A DNA stretch of 64,000 nucleotides from assembly GCF_000721495.1 (NCBI RefSeq), contig NZ_JOHY01000003.1, positions 62,001 through 126,000 on the forward strand, in the 5' to 3' direction. The notes under the pieces are model-generated. The model worked only from the letters and a program-made list of their open reading frames with translations, ran no database searches and was not told where the DNA came from. The translations under genes were made by a program, and so were the position numbers. Source of the DNA: Streptomyces sp. NRRL F-5123 (GTDB taxonomy: Bacteria > Actinomycetota > Actinomycetes > Streptomycetales > Streptomycetaceae). Positions 55,815 to 64,000 of the stretch are shown piece by piece. The first letter of the stretch is position 1. Each line of letters starts with the position of its first letter.

Positions 55815-58800
55815 TCATCCGTCGTCACCCGCTCGCAGGACGCGGACGAGGTCGACACGGGCGAAGACGCGGGCGAGGGCGGTGACGACGGCGACGATCA
55901 GCACGGCCGTGCCGAGGGCGACCCCGGCGACCTTCGGCCAGGGGACGGTCACGACGAGGCCCGGAACGATCGGGGCCCCGGTGGCGTCCACGCTGACCAG
56001 CGGGGTGATCACGGCCCCGAGGAAGGTCCCCAGCACGCTGCCGACCACGACGGCGAGCAGGGCGAGGCCGAGCTGCTCGGTCCACAGCAGCGCGGCCAGC
56101 TGGCGTCTGCGGACGCCGACGGCGCGCAGCAGTGCGAACTCGCTGCGCCGCGAGCGGGCGGACATCGCGGTGTGCAGCGTGAAGCCGATGACCGCGAAGG
56201 CCGGCGCGAGCACCAGCGCGAGCACCAGCGCGGAGCGGGTGCCGCGTTGCAGCGGGTCGTCGCGGATCAGCCGGGCTGTCTGCGGCACGGTGGTGCCGAC
56301 GCCGGCCGCCGGGTCGGCGCGCAGCGCGGCCGCGGCGGCGGTGGCGTCACCGTCCCGGGCGGACAGCAGCCAGAAGTCGTCGGTCGGCGGTTCGCTGCCG
56401 GCCGCGACCACGGCGGCGGCGAGCGCGCGCGAGTCGACGAGCAGCCGGCCCACCGAGCGGTCGACGCCGGGCACGGCGGTGATCCGCCCGATGATCTTCA
56501 CTTTGACCATCACGTCCGGCCCGTCGGCCAGGTCGACGACCGCCCCGGTGTCGAACTCGCCCGTGGCCTGGAGCGCGGCGTCGGCGAGCGCGGGCACGGG
56601 CGGCTGGTCGGGCGCCGCCACCGGGCCGAGGGCCATGTCCCACTGCGGCGGGACGACACCGGGCTGCGGGCCGCGGAAGGTGCCGGAGAAGAGCGCACCG
56701 GGCACCTGCGCGTCGTCACACAGGTGCGGGCCCACCTCCGCCTCGACGTCCACGTTGCCGGGCTCGCACTGGGCGGGGTCGTACGCCGTGTTGGTCAGGT
56801 CCTTCCACAGCGCGCCGTCCGGTGCCGCGTCGGAGTCGATCCGCAGGTGGTACGTGCGGCGCTCGTACGGGAAGCGGATGCTGACGGCGAGCCCGATGAC
56901 GCGCAGCGGGTAGTGCCGGACGGCCGGGGCGCGCCCGGTGAAGCCGAGCGGCAGCCGCACGGTGTACGGCGTGCCGTCGGTGACCGGCAGCGAGGTGGTG
57001 AGGTGGTCGGGGAGCCCGTCGGCGTCCTCGATCGTGAGGGTCAGCCCCACCGGCACGTACGGCCCCTTGCCGCCCGCGGACAGCCGTACGGTGAGCGGCA
57101 GTTCGGTGGGACGGCCGGGCAGGGTGAAGCCGTGGTCGGGGACCGCGGCGCCGAGGCCGGCCAGCAGGTCGGCGGCGGGCCGGTCGACCATGTCGGGGCG
57201 CACCACGGGCACGGGGCCGGTGGTGCCGGACGTCTGGGTCGCGAGGATCGCCGCGGTGTTCACGCCTTCCGCGGTCAGGACCGTGTCGCCGCGGCTGAGC
57301 CCCAGGCCGGTGACGGGGGTGGCGGCGGTGACACCGGGCAGGCCCGCGTAGACGTCGTGGCGCTGCCCGATGGGCGGCACCTTTCCGAGGGTCTGCGGCG
57401 GCGGAGTGACCCGCAGGTCGCCGCCGACGCCGAAGGCGGCCTGGTCGTTCGCCCCGCGGTCGAGGATCGCGAGCGCCGTCACGCCGAGCGAGCCCACGGC
57501 GAGCGCGAGCGTCATGAGCAGCGCGGGCCCGGTGTGCCGGGCGGCGCGGCGGCCGACCTGCCAGCCGGCGAGCGGCAGGACGAAGCCGGCGGCGCGGCGC
57601 GCGGCCCGGTCGATGAGCGGTGCGGCGAGCGGCAGCAGCCGCAGGCTCAGCAGCGTCGCCGCCGCGGCCATCAGCACGGGGGTGAGGATCAGCACCGGGT
57701 CGACCGAGGCGCCGCTCACCCCGCCGGCCACCGGGCTGCGGTAGTGGCGCAGTTCGAGCCAGCCGGCCACGGCGACCGCGGCGAGCACCAGGTCGGTGCC
57801 GGCCCGCTGGAAGGCGGCGGCGCGGGCGCCGCGAAGCCGCAGCCGCATCCCCGCCCTGCGGTCGGCGGCGGCGCGGGCGGTGGGGAGCAGCACCGCGGCG
57901 CCGTGCAGCGCGAGGGCCAGCAGCGCCGCGGTCCAGCCGACTGCGGTCGCGCCGGACGCGGGCAGGTCGCCGTGCAGCAGCCCGGCACCGCGCAGCCCGG
58001 CGAGCAGCGGCCCGGCCAGGAAGGGCGCGGCCAGGGCCGCGGGCACCGCGACCAGGGCCCACTGCCCGGCGGCCGCGCCGACCAGCCGGCCCGTCCCGGC
58101 GCCCCGCGCGCCCCTGAGCGCGATCTCGGCGGCCCGCGCCTGGGCGAGCTGGCGGGCGGTCAGCACCAGGGCGGCGGTGGCGAGCGCGGCGACCAGGGCG
58201 GCGGGGATGTCCATCCCGGCGCGGGCGACGGCCATGGGCGCGGACAGGGCGGCGAGCGTGTCCGGCAGCCGCGAGAAGGTGTAGACGCCGCTCATGGCGG
58301 GCGGCCTGCCCTGGAAGACGGAGACGGCGGTGTCGCTGCCGGCGAAGCGCGCGGCGCGGTCGTGGAGCGGGCCGATCGCGCCGAGGGTCAGCCGGGAGGT
58401 GTCGGGGGCACCCATCCAGGCGCCGAGCGCGTCTGCGGTGAGCGCGGGCTGCGCAGTGAAGGCGCCGGGGGCGACGAGGGCCAGGCTGTCGGTGGTGCCG
58501 TAGGAGCTGCTGAGCCCGGCCAGGACGCCGGGGTCGCCCGGCGCGGGGGCGTAGATGCCGGTGAGCCGCAGGGCGACGCGGTGCAGGCCGACCTGGAGCT
58601 GGAAGCTGTCGCCGACGCCCAGGCCGATACGGGCCGCGGCGGGCTGGCTGAGGGCCGCCTGCAGAGGGGCGCCGGGCCTGCCCGCGCCGGCCTGCGGCCA
58701 GCCGCCGGCGGTGAGCCGGGCGTGCGCCGCGGGGTCCGGCAGGGCGACGACCACGGAGCTGGCGCCGCTGAGGGCGCCGTCGGCGCGGAGCAGGGAGTAT

Positions 58801-59162
58801 TCGGAGGACAGCGAGGCGGGGGCGCGCAGCGCGGTGTACGTGCGGTGCGGCACGTCGCCGAAGACCCGGTCGAGCGCGCCGCGGGCGGCCTTGTCGCCGC
58901 CGGCCAGGTCCTGCGGCCGGTAGCGGCCGAAGATGTCCACTCCGGTGTCGGCGCCGGTGCCGGTGGACAGCCGCTGCCGGACGGCGCTCTGCACGGAGCG
59001 GTCGGCGAGCGCGGCCAGGGCCGAGAGCACGGTGGCGGACAGCAGGATCGCGAGGGCCGCGGCCAGCAGCACGGCGAGGTGGTGGGTGCCGCCGCGGACG
59101 GCGGCGGGTGCGGCGGGGCCGGTTCTGCGGCGCGCGGGCTTGGGCCGTACGTCCGTCGCCAT
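55815..59162 (-). CDS. Large FtsX-type ABC permease (second)
   Basis: This 1115-residue permease has the same general plan: one N-terminal membrane segment (HLAVLLAAALAILLSATVLSA), a long outer domain, a central membrane block (AALVAALATAALVLTARQLA), a second outer domain, and the C-terminal FtsX block (LVLALVLAPAFAVIGFTLH, FALLRAVGVRRRQLAALLW). The ATG at 59162 was preferred over an upstream frame to 59249. It is first of the cluster, with an AT-rich inverted repeat and a promoter-like sequence upstream. The substrate is unknown. Confidence 0.85.
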   Translation of the reverse strand: MATDVRPKPARRRTGPAAPAAVRGGTHHLAVLLAAALAILLSATVLSALAALADRSVQSAVRQRLSTGTGADTGVDIFGRYRPQDLAGGDKAARGALDRVFGDVPHRTYTALRAPASLSSEYSLLRADGALSGASSVVVALPDPAAHARLTAGGWPQAGAGRPGAPLQAALSQPAAARIGLGVGDSFQLQVGLHRVALRLTGIYAPAPGDPGVLAGLSSSYGTTDSLALVAPGAFTAQPALTADALGAWMGAPDTSRLTLGAIGPLHDRAARFAGSDTAVSVFQGRPPAMSGVYTFSRLPDTLAALSAPMAVARAGMDIPAALVAALATAALVLTARQLAQARAAEIALRGARGAGTGRLVGAAAGQWALVAVPAALAAPFLAGPLLAGLRGAGLLHGDLPASGATAVGWTAALLALALHGAAVLLPTARAAADRRAGMRLRLRGARAAAFQRAGTDLVLAAVAVAGWLELRHYRSPVAGGVSGASVDPVLILTPVLMAAAATLLSLRLLPLAAPLIDRAARRAAGFVLPLAGWQVGRRAARHTGPALLMTLALAVGSLGVTALAILDRGANDQAAFGVGGDLRVTPPPQTLGKVPPIGQRHDVYAGLPGVTAATPVTGLGLSRGDTVLTAEGVNTAAILATQTSGTTGPVPVVRPDMVDRPAADLLAGLGAAVPDHGFTLPGRPTELPLTVRLSAGGKGPYVPVGLTLTIEDADGLPDHLTTSLPVTDGTPYTVRLPLGFTGRAPAVRHYPLRVIGLAVSIRFPYERRTYHLRIDSDAAPDGALWKDLTNTAYDPAQCEPGNVDVEAEVGPHLCDDAQVPGALFSGTFRGPQPGVVPPQWDMALGPVAAPDQPPVPALADAALQATGEFDTGAVVDLADGPDVMVKVKIIGRITAVPGVDRSVGRLLVDSRALAAAVVAAGSEPPTDDFWLLSARDGDATAAAAALRADPAAGVGTTVPQTARLIRDDPLQRGTRSALVLALVLAPAFAVIGFTLHTAMSARSRRSEFALLRAVGVRRRQLAALLWTEQLGLALLAVVVGSVLGTFLGAVITPLVSVDATGAPIVPGLVVTVPWPKVAGVALGTAVLIVAVVTALARVFARVDLVRVLRAGDDG

Positions 59163-59220
59163 ACGCCGATCCACCCCCGTGCCGCCCCCCGGTGGACGGC
59201 CGTGCGGCGGTCCGGCGGTG

Positions 59221-59285
59221 ACGCTAGTCCCGGAAGTAGCATTGTGCAAGACTTTCAGATAACCGGAAGATATTTTCCGGTTATC
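59221..59285 (-). promoter_or_regulatory. Promoter and operator-like inverted repeat upstream of the exporter cluster
   Basis: On the gene strand TTGCAC (59249-59244) and TAGCGT (59226-59221) are 17 bases apart. Just upstream, GATAACCGGAA (59258-59268) and TTCCGGTTATC (59275-59285) are perfect 11-base arms with a 6-base spacer, in an AT-rich patch that stands out locally. Confidence 0.55.
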
Positions 59286-59368
59286 CGCAGAATTTTGCAG
59301 CTATTTGCAGGCTCCCCGCGATCCCGCAGGACCCCGTGCACGTACCGCACGTACGCCGGGCAGGAAAC

Positions 59369-59411
59369 CGCGCGGGTACGGACCTGGCGTCACCAGGTCC
59401 GTACCCGCGCG
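59369..59411 (-). terminator. Terminator of the thioesterase-dut-DUF3710 operon
   Basis: A perfect 19-bp stem (59369-59387 with 59393-59411) and the loop CGTCA lie 33 bases after the DUF3710 stop. Confidence 0.9.
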
Positions 59412-59443
59412 GGTACGGCTCGTACGGCGTGCAGCGCCGGGCG

Positions 59444-60214
59444 TCAGTGCAGCTCGGTGATCTCCGGGCCGCGGCGCATCGGGTCTATGCCGTCGCCGAA
59501 CCGTGACTGCGGCTCGGCCGCGGCGCCGCCGTCCGGCACCATCTGGGCGTCGTTGGGCAGCTTCAGGACGATCGGGTCGCGCGGCGCCATCGGGGACTCG
59601 CCGCGCACCACCACGGTGTCACGGAAGACCGACTCCAGCACGCCCGCGGCCTGCGGCTGCACCGCGCCCTGTCCGGAGATGACCCCGCGCAGGAACCAGC
59701 GCGGCCCGTCGCAGCCGACGAAGCGCACCAGCTGCACGCCGTTGCGTCCGTCCGGCAGCGGCACGGGCACCTGGGCGCGCAGCTCCCAGCCCAGCGGGCC
59801 CTCGACCTCGTCGACGACACCGCCCTGCTGGGTGATCCCGGAGGCGATCTCCTCGCGCACCTCGCCCCAGATCCCCTCGGACTTGGGCGCGGCGAAGGCC
59901 TGGAGCTGGACGGCACTGTCCCGCAGCACCACGGTTGCGGCGACGATCGACTCACCGGCGACCTCGACCCGCAGCTCCATGCCCTCGACCCCGGGCACGA
60001 ACATTCCGCCGAGGTCGACCCGGCCGTCCGCCGGGCTGCTGGTCTCGGACACGTCCCAGGGGCCGTCCGGCCGAGCCGCGGGCGGCAAATTGTACCGGCG
60101 GGCGTCCCCGGAGTCGTCCGACTCGGCAGCGTCCTCGGCCGGCTCTTCGTCGGCCTCGACGGCCTCGTCGAGCTCGTCGAGGGCGTCTTCGCGCTCCTTG
60201 CGACGACGGAACAC
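59444..60214 (-). CDS. DUF3710 family protein
   Basis: This 256-residue protein has a charged acidic N-terminal third (ELDEAVEADEEPAEDAAES) and a conserved beta-rich region (GPWDVSETSSPADGRVDLGG, VPVPLPDGRNGVQLVRFVGC, GPRWFLRGVISG). It is a conserved actinobacterial family next to dut with no established function. GTG at 60214 has AAGGA 8 bases upstream; a GTG at 60220 overlaps the dut stop but has no proper spacing. Confidence 0.85.
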   Translation of the reverse strand: MFRRRKEREDALDELDEAVEADEEPAEDAAESDDSGDARRYNLPPAARPDGPWDVSETSSPADGRVDLGGMFVPGVEGMELRVEVAGESIVAATVVLRDSAVQLQAFAAPKSEGIWGEVREEIASGITQQGGVVDEVEGPLGWELRAQVPVPLPDGRNGVQLVRFVGCDGPRWFLRGVISGQGAVQPQAAGVLESVFRDTVVVRGESPMAPRDPIVLKLPNDAQMVPDGGAAAEPQSRFGDGIDPMRRGPEITELH

Positions 60215-60216
60215 GG

Positions 60217-60741
60217 TCACTGTCCTTCCCGGTCTGCTACGACCGATGCGTATCCGTATCTGGACGTGCCGGCCGAGGGCGCTTCCCCCGCGGCATGACC
60301 CCCCGTGGAGCCGAAGCCCCCCGCGGCCCTGGCAGACCCGGGCAGTTCCGCCACCTCGTGGAAGCGGACCCGCTCGACCTGCTGCACGACCAGTTGGGCG
60401 ATCCGGTCGCCCTTGGCGAACCGCACGGATTCGCGCGGGTCGAGATTGACGACGATCACCTTGATCTCTCCACGGTACCCGGCATCCACCGTTCCCGGGG
60501 CATTCACCATGGCCACACCGCAGCGGGCGGCCAGCCCGGAGCGCGGGTGCACGAAGGCCGCGTAGCCGTCGGGCAGCGCGAGCGCGATCCCGGTCGGCAG
60601 CACGGCCCGCTCGCCGGGCGCCAGCTCGGCGGCCTCGGTGGTGGTGAGATCGACCCCGGCGTCGCCGGGGTGCGCGTAGGAGGGCACCGGCACGGAGTCG
60701 TCGAGGCGGCGCAGCAGCACGTCCACCGGCCGCCGGGTCAC
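60217..60741 (-). CDS. dut: dUTP diphosphatase
   Basis: This 174-residue homotrimeric dUTPase hydrolyses dUTP to dUMP. Its motifs appear in order: HPGDAGVDLTT (1), HPRSGLAARCG (2), NAPGTVDAGYRGEIKV (3), KGDRIAQLVVQ (4), and the C-terminal arm GSARAAGGFGSTG (5). The GTG start has AGGTG 5 bases upstream and overlaps the thioesterase stop (GTGA); its own stop abuts DUF3710. An extra 20-residue tail follows motif 5. Confidence 0.95.
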   Translation of the reverse strand: MTRRPVDVLLRRLDDSVPVPSYAHPGDAGVDLTTTEAAELAPGERAVLPTGIALALPDGYAAFVHPRSGLAARCGVAMVNAPGTVDAGYRGEIKVIVVNLDPRESVRFAKGDRIAQLVVQQVERVRFHEVAELPGSARAAGGFGSTGGHAAGEAPSAGTSRYGYASVVADREGQ

Positions 60742-61343
60742 GGGTTCACCTCGAAGGCGCGGGCGACCTTGACCTGGTCCGGGTCGGCCATCGCGGCCCG
60801 GATCTCCTCGGGGCGGCCGTTGCCGGTGAAGTGCTCCAGCTTGACCTCGACGAAGAGCGCGTCGGCGCGCACCGCGACCGGCCCGTCGGGGGCGCCGATC
60901 CGGCCCTCCGCGGAGCTGTAGATCTTCCGGCCGGCCACCGCCGTGCAGCGGGCCGACAGGTGCAGGGTGGCGCCGACCGGCACCGGGCGCAGGAAGTCGG
61001 TCTCCAGCCGGCCGGTCACGGCGATGACGCGCAGCATCCAGCCCAGCGCGCCCAGCGTCTCGTCCAGCGCGGAGACCAGCACCCCGCCGTGCGCCAGGCC
61101 CGGCGCGCCCTGGTGGGCGGGCTGCACGGTGAACTCGGCGGTCACGGTGACGCCCTCGCCGGCCCGCGCCGCCAGGTGCAGCCCGTGCGACTGGGCGTCG
61201 CCGCAGCCGAAGCACTGGTCGTAGTGCGCGCCCAGCAGCTCGCCCGGCGCCGGGGCGTCGCGGTGGCGTACCGGCGCGGCGGCGTCGGCGGGGGGTGTCA
61301 GGCCGGCGCGCGGGGCGCCGGGGGGTGTCGTGGCTGCACTCAC
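60738..61343 (-). CDS. PaaI-type hotdog-fold thioesterase
   Basis: This 201-residue protein has a hotdog domain from about residue 50: HYDQCFGCGDAQSHGLHL, HQGAPGLAHGGVLVSALDET (catalytic region) and LETDFLRPVPVGATLHL. Members hydrolyse acyl-CoA thioesters; the substrate here is unknown. The Cys pair in CFGCG is typical of this subgroup. GTG at 61343 has AGGG 8 bases upstream. First of a three-gene coupled operon with dut and DUF3710. Confidence 0.88.
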   Translation of the reverse strand: MSAATTPPGAPRAGLTPPADAAAPVRHRDAPAPGELLGAHYDQCFGCGDAQSHGLHLAARAGEGVTVTAEFTVQPAHQGAPGLAHGGVLVSALDETLGALGWMLRVIAVTGRLETDFLRPVPVGATLHLSARCTAVAGRKIYSSAEGRIGAPDGPVAVRADALFVEVKLEHFTGNGRPEEIRAAMADPDQVKVARAFEVNP

Positions 61344-61419
61344 GCCCGAGACCCTACCCTCCTGGGGCCGCCGTGCGGGCGGCGCGGGCACGCACATTCG
61401 CCCGTGGCAGTCTGGTGGC

Positions 61420-61914
61420 ATGCAGCCTTACGACGAACGCCTCACCGTCCCGCGCTCCTGGTGGTTCCTCGCCATCGGCGTGGGCGTCGCGATGGCGCTG
61501 ATCCTGCTCCCCTTCGGCCCGCTGCCGCTGCTGGCCGGGCTGGTGGTCGGCGCGGCGCTGTCGCTCATGGCGGTCAGCTCGTACGGGTCGGTCCGGATCC
61601 GGGTGGTGGCCGGCTCACTGGTGGCCGGAAAGGCCCGCATCCCGGTCGGCGCGCTGGGCGAGGCCACCGTGCTGGACCGCGAGGAGACAGTGGCGTGGCG
61701 GACGTACAAGGCCGACCCGCGGGCCTTCATGCTGCTGCGCTCGTACGTGCCGACCGCGGTCCGGGTCGAGGTGACCGACCCGGCGGACCCGACGCCGTAC
61801 GTCTACCTGTCGACGCGCTCGCCGCAGCGGCTGGCGGCGGCGCTGGAGGCGGTACGGGCGCAAGCGCCGGCGGAGGACGCCGAGCCCGCGGCGGGGGCCG
61901 CCGAGGCGCACTGA
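61420..61914 (+). CDS. DUF3093 family membrane protein
   Basis: This 164-residue protein has two membrane segments (SWWFLAIGVGVAMALILLP and PLPLLAGLVVGAALSLMAV). A soluble part follows with VRIRVVAGSLVAGKARIPVG, LDREETVAWRTYKADPRAFM and YLSTRSPQRLAAAL, matching DUF3093. Function is unknown. It diverges from the thioesterase operon across a 76-base gap that must hold both promoters. Confidence 0.85.
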   Translation: MQPYDERLTVPRSWWFLAIGVGVAMALILLPFGPLPLLAGLVVGAALSLMAVSSYGSVRIRVVAGSLVAGKARIPVGALGEATVLDREETVAWRTYKADPRAFMLLRSYVPTAVRVEVTDPADPTPYVYLSTRSPQRLAAALEAVRAQAPAEDAEPAAGAAEAH

Positions 61915-61972
61915 GGCCGCACGGGAGGGGCGGCCGGGGCGGGGGTCCCGGGCGTACGCCGGGGGGCCGCGG

Positions 61973-62743
61973 TCAGACGTCGGGGTAGGGGCCGGGGCCG
62001 GTCTCGGACTCCGGCACCTCCGGCCACGGGAACTGCGCGGCGCGCAGGTCGCGGCGGATCCGCTCGGCGAGCTTGCGGGTGTCGCGGCGGTTGACCACCG
62101 CGCCGACAGCCGCGCCGATCATGAACGGGGTCAGCGTCGGCGCGTTGCGCAGGGTGCGGCGCAGCAGCTGCTGGCGCACGCTGCGCTTCATGCTGCTGCC
62201 CAGGGCGACGTTGACCGTGGACAGCTTCAGCACGTCGATGCCGCGCTGCTCGGTCCAGGACCACAGGTAGGCGGTGGCCCGCTCACGGGCACCGCCGGGG
62301 ACGCGCAGTCCGTAGACCTCGTGCAGCTCGGCGATGAGCTTGTACTCGATGGCCGCGACGCCGAGCGTCTCGGTGGCCAGTTCGGCCGGCATGGTCGGCG
62401 GGCTGGGCAGCATCGCGGCGGCGCCGACACCGGCGCCGACCGTCATCGTGCCCTTCACCGCGGCGGCGATCAGCCGGTCGGCGATCTCGTCGGGGCCGAG
62501 GCCGGGAAACTGCCTGCGCAAGGCGGCGAGGTCCCGCACCGGAATGCGGGGTGCCACCTCGATCAGCCGCTCCGCGACCGATCCGATCCCGGCCCTCGCG
62601 GCGCTCCCGCTCCTGCGGGCGCCGCCGCGCACACCGCCCACGCCGTGCCTGACGCCGCGGCCGAGGCCGCGTGCGGTCATGGCCGCGAGCGAGGCCGCAC
62701 GGCCCCGCTCGATGCCCTCACGGCCCGCCGGTGCGCCGGACAC
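61973..62743 (-). CDS. Conserved hypothetical protein, possibly EcsC-like
   Basis: The family is not firmly recognised. The 256-residue product has a Gly/Arg/Ala-rich N-terminus, then helices with small hydrophobic stretches (AAVKGTMTVGAGVGAAAMLP, TPFMIGAAVGAVVNRRDTRKL). ETLGVAAIEYKLIAELHEVYG and the C-terminal part recall EcsC-type proteins. A GTG start 4 bases after the DUF4193 stop suggests coupling, since no Shine-Dalgarno is seen. Confidence 0.65.
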   Translation of the reverse strand: MSGAPAGREGIERGRAASLAAMTARGLGRGVRHGVGGVRGGARRSGSAARAGIGSVAERLIEVAPRIPVRDLAALRRQFPGLGPDEIADRLIAAAVKGTMTVGAGVGAAAMLPSPPTMPAELATETLGVAAIEYKLIAELHEVYGLRVPGGARERATAYLWSWTEQRGIDVLKLSTVNVALGSSMKRSVRQQLLRRTLRNAPTLTPFMIGAAVGAVVNRRDTRKLAERIRRDLRAAQFPWPEVPESETGPGPYPDV

Positions 62744-62747
62744 GGGA

Positions 62748-63047
62748 TCAGGCCGCGCAGTCGCGGCAGATCGGGTTCCCGTTCTTCTCCGACGCGAGCT
62801 GGCTGCGGTGGTGGACCAGGAAGCAGCTCATGCAGGTGAACTCGTCCGCCTGGCGGGGCAGCACGCGGACCGACAGCTCCTCGTTGGACAGGTCTGCGCC
62901 GGGCAGCTCCAGGGACTCGGCCTGGTCGAACTCGTCGACGTCGACGGCGGAGGTCGTCTTCTCGTTCCGCCGGGCCTTCAGTTCTTCGATGCTGTCCTCG
63001 TTGACGTCATCGTCGGTCTTGCGTGGCGTGTCGTAATCAGTAGCCAT
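62748..63047 (-). CDS. DUF4193 family protein (zinc-ribbon)
   Basis: This 99-residue actinobacterial protein has an acidic N-terminal half and a C-terminal zinc ribbon (CMSC, then CRDC). Its function is not established. GGGGGAG precedes the ATG. It is the conserved neighbour of cutS in Streptomyces. Confidence 0.88.
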   Translation of the reverse strand: MATDYDTPRKTDDDVNEDSIEELKARRNEKTTSAVDVDEFDQAESLELPGADLSNEELSVRVLPRQADEFTCMSCFLVHHRSQLASEKNGNPICRDCAA

Positions 63048-63498
63048 TTTCGCTCTCCCCCTGTGGGTGTCTGCGGTGTCTCCAGCGCACGTAACGCGCG
63101 GGAGGCCGGACTTGTGCCCGACCTGAAGCGGAGATTTTGCCTCACATCAAGGCCCGTTACTCAATCGACACCCAGCCGCACCCCCGAAGAGGTGATCACG
63201 ACTGTGGCCGATCATGGTCGGCAGTGGCCGGGAATGCACCCGGCACATCCGCCAGTACCTCTACTTCCCGTGATCATGACCTGCGGAAACATGGATTTTC
63301 CGGTCTTTTCCCCAATGTCTTGATCACTGAGTGTAGGCACTGGGTAGATCGTGTGTGCGATCGATCACAACCATCCCATGGTCGTCACAGACCGCAAAAT
63401 TACTCGCAAAGCGAACAGCGATCGGGCAAGTCGCGACACTCGGTGATCAGCCGAGTGACACGCTTCACATCTGCCGGACACCGCCGGCGAGGCCCAGG
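63048..63498. other. 451-base intergenic region between DUF4193 and cutS
   Basis: No gene is evident on either strand. The region is AT-richer than its surroundings and contains several TGATCA/GATCA sequences (around 63195, 63272, 63322, 63367 and 63445). A hairpin near 63437 may end cutS transcription; a promoter for DUF4193 must lie in the first 150 bases but no convincing pair was found. Confidence 0.5.
63437..63457 (-). terminator. Possible terminator of cutS
   Basis: CACTCGG and CCGAGTG form a 7-bp stem with a 7-base loop, 42 bases after the cutS stop. Confidence 0.4.
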
Positions 63499-64000
63499 TC
63501 AGACCGGGATCGCCACTCTCATCACGAGTCCACCGCCCTCGCGGGGCTCCGCGGTGATGACGCCGCCGTGCGCGCGGGCCACCGAGCGGGCGATGGACAG
63601 GCCCAGCCCGACGCCCTTGTCGCTGCCCGTGCGCTCGGTGCGCAGCCGCCGGAAGGGCTCGAAGAGGTTGTCGATCTCGTACGCCGGGACGACGGGCCCG
63701 GTGTTGACCACGACGAGCACCGCGTGGCCGTGCACGACCTCGGTGCTCAGGTCGACCCAGCCGTCCTCGGGCACGTTGTAGCGCACCGCGTTCTGCACCA
63801 GGTTCAGCGCGATGCGCTCCAGCAGCACGCCGTTGCCCTGCACCACCGCGGGCGACACGGCCGCACGCAGCTGCACGCCCTTGGCCTGGGCCTCGGCGCT
63901 CGCCTGGTCCAGCGCCCGGGAGGCGGCCTCGGCCAGGTCCACCGGCTTGCGGTCGACGATCTCGTTGTCGCTGCGGGCCAGCAGCAGCAGGCCCTCGACG
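63499..64000 (-). CDS. cutS: Sensor histidine kinase, C-terminal part (CutS-like)
   Basis: The gene enters from beyond the right edge; about 166 residues are visible and the frame is open to the end of the window. It carries the end of the dimerisation region (LLLLARSDNEIVDRKPVDLA) and the ATPase domain: N box NLVQNAVRYN, the G1 region as VNTGPVVP, F box FEPFRR and G2 GVGLGLSIA. Position next to DUF4193 fits CutS of the CutRS two-component system (SCO5862-5863); the name rests on that context plus the kinase type. Confidence 0.8.
   Translation of the reverse strand, partial: VEGLLLLARSDNEIVDRKPVDLAEAASRALDQASAEAQAKGVQLRAAVSPAVVQGNGVLLERIALNLVQNAVRYNVPEDGWVDLSTEVVHGHAVLVVVNTGPVVPAYEIDNLFEPFRRLRTERTGSDKGVGLGLSIARSVARAHGGVITAEPREGGGLVMRVAIPV

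Noticed and set aside
55468..55818. A 116-codon frame in the gap between the two FtsX permeases
   Set aside because: There is no recognisable motif or ribosome site, and composition is that of noncoding high-GC DNA.
55065..60449. A 1794-codon open frame on the + strand
   Set aside because: It runs antisense to the FtsX permeases and DUF3710; the translation is Arg/Gly/Ala-rich with no domain, as expected from third-position GC bias.

Overview
The window is high-GC actinobacterial DNA. Codon use is GC-rich, GTG and TTG starts are frequent, and families such as Rok7B7, CutS, DUF3093, DUF3159, DUF3710 and DUF4193 point to Streptomyces or a close relative in Streptomycetaceae. From memory, and not checked by search, the gene order largely follows the S. 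coelicolor core chromosome from about SCO6026 down to about SCO5863, with accessory genes inserted. No rRNA, tRNA, CRISPR array, prophage or insertion sequence was recognised.

Layout. 1-7.5 kb: the end of a fatty-acid beta-oxidation dehydrogenase, a thioredoxin-fold protein without its redox cysteines, a broken dxs gene, and a xylose-type ABC operon (xylFGH). 7.5-12.8 kb: the ROK regulator Rok7B7 and an NgcEFG-type amino-sugar/chitobiose ABC operon with a DasR-like operator. 12.8-19.8 kb: aconitase, a methyltransferase/membrane-protein pair, and an HTH-MurA fusion preceded by a perfect palindrome. 19.9-25.2 kb: divergent secreted glycosidases (GH43 and GH59-like), both with ricin-type lectin repeats. 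25.4-28.2 kb: a cold-shock-domain protein and a two-gene C11-terpene (2-methylisoborneol-type) cassette. 28.3-37.5 kb: an arginine deiminase pair (argF, arcA), a Pnkp/Hen1 RNA-repair operon, homocysteine methyltransferase, an F420-type oxidoreductase and a small hypothetical. 37.5-42.2 kb: a MazG-like protein coupled to an ATPase, DUF1697, a CopG antitoxin with an eroded toxin, and an RNA methyltransferase. 42.3-50.7 kb: a potassium-related block (KimA-like permease, two TrkA proteins, KdpDE without kdpFABC) around DUF3159 and OB-fold genes. 50.7-59.2 kb: an ABC exporter of two ATPases and two very large FtsX-type permeases. 59.4-64 kb: DUF3710, dut, a PaaI thioesterase, DUF3093, a hypothetical, DUF4193 and the end of a CutS-like kinase.

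How the genes work together. The left third is about carbon supply: two sugar ABC importers, the ROK regulator between them, aconitase and secreted hydrolases. Shared short motifs link the rok7B7 and xylF upstream regions, and a dre-like site links ngcE to GlcNAc/DasR control. The C11-terpene genes need geranyl diphosphate from the MEP pathway, so the damaged dxs (about 70 codons including the catalytic Glu missing, then a frameshift) matters: either another dxs exists or the deletion is an assembly error. Many gene pairs overlap by 4 nt (ATGA/GTGA), and strong perfect hairpins separate most convergent units.

Limits. All assignments come from reading the sequence and from family knowledge; no database search was run. 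Start codons were chosen by eye from Shine-Dalgarno spacing.
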